Part shown: positions 63,735 through 64,000 of the stretch, piece after piece
Layout of the letters: every line of letters starts with the position of its first letter
How positions within the stretch are numbered: the first letter of the stretch is position 1
Assembly (NCBI GenBank): GCA_013433145.1
Contig: CM024168.1
Coordinates: 10,548,184 to 10,612,183 of the forward strand
Source of the DNA: Ascaris suum
Taxonomy: Eukaryota > Nematoda > Chromadorea > Rhabditida > Ascarididae
Direction of reading: 5' to 3'
Length of the DNA stretch: 64,000 bases
The notes under the pieces: model-generated
Databases searched by the model: none
Told to the model about the DNA's origin: nothing
Seen by the model: the letters and a program-made list of their open reading frames with translations, nothing else
Program-made: the position numbers and the translations under genes

Positions 63735-64000
63735 GTCGCCCTTACGTTGTTAAGCTATCCCCTGATGTTTCTTTATTTCGAAAGCTCATCGAAGCCACGA
63801 AACAAAGAACAAATCAGCGAATCAAGTACTCACAATAGCTTCAATGGCACCCTCGTGCATAATTTCTCAGTGGGAAGAGAAACCAGCTTTTAAAACGGCG
63901 CTTGGTAAGCATTTGAGGGTCCCATCGTTCTCAAACAAATGATGCTCAGAGTGTTCAAAAATTCGAGGGAGGAATGATTTCGACATCACAGCTAAAACAA
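63735..64000. other. Upstream flank of the BAR gene
   Basis: This is the presumed 5' side of the minus-strand BAR gene. No TATA box or clear trans-splice acceptor stands out. Confidence 0.3.

Noticed and set aside
1..64000. CRISPR array, bacterial operon or viral insertion
   Set aside because: No regularly spaced repeats, Shine-Dalgarno/operon structure or viral replication genes are present; the genes found have spliceosomal introns.

Overview
The window is nuclear DNA of a nematode, most likely a clade V (strongylid, hookworm-like) parasite. The evidence is the gene content and gene style: a secreted single-domain CAP/SCP (ASP-type) protein, pieces of a major-sperm-protein-like gene, a Rac-type GTPase and an endophilin-like BAR protein. 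All are split into short exons of about 85-250 bp by introns of 0.3-4 kb with TTTNCAG-like acceptors. There are no operon-like bacterial features, CRISPR arrays or ribosomal RNAs. One 100-N assembly gap lies at 27364-27463.

Layout. 1-7.2 kb: no supported gene, but a well-delimited 281-bp solo LTR at 3786-4066 with a 5-bp target duplication. 7.2-10.25 kb (minus): parts of an MSP-like gene, with one exon duplicated and a Ser/Lys-rich tail. 10.25-18.6 kb: gene-poor, one candidate exon. 18.65-25.9 kb (plus): a complete seven-exon CAP gene encoding a 227-residue secreted protein with ten cysteines; intron 2 is best explained as a GC-AG intron and contains a near-perfect 38-bp foldback. 25.9-47.7 kb: mostly unassignable sequence with the gap, a few candidate exons and local repeats. 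47.7-50.3 kb: three exons of a diverged Rac-like GTPase (plus), with an unrecognised candidate gene on the minus strand just upstream of its first recognised exon. 53.95-63.73 kb (minus): a complete-looking five-exon BAR-domain gene (274 residues) whose large introns hold a few unrecognised open frames.

Functions are independent rather than forming one pathway: a secreted host- or environment-facing protein (CAP), a probable sperm or cytoskeletal protein (MSP-like), a membrane-signalling switch (Rac-like) and a membrane-curving protein (BAR). Rac and BAR proteins both act at the cortical actin/membrane interface in general, but nothing here links these two genes beyond proximity.

Gene models were assembled by hand from conserved protein motifs and splice-phase agreement. 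They should be read as strong for CAP and BAR, good for the GTPase except its first exon and last junction, and tentative for the MSP-like locus and all unrecognised exons.
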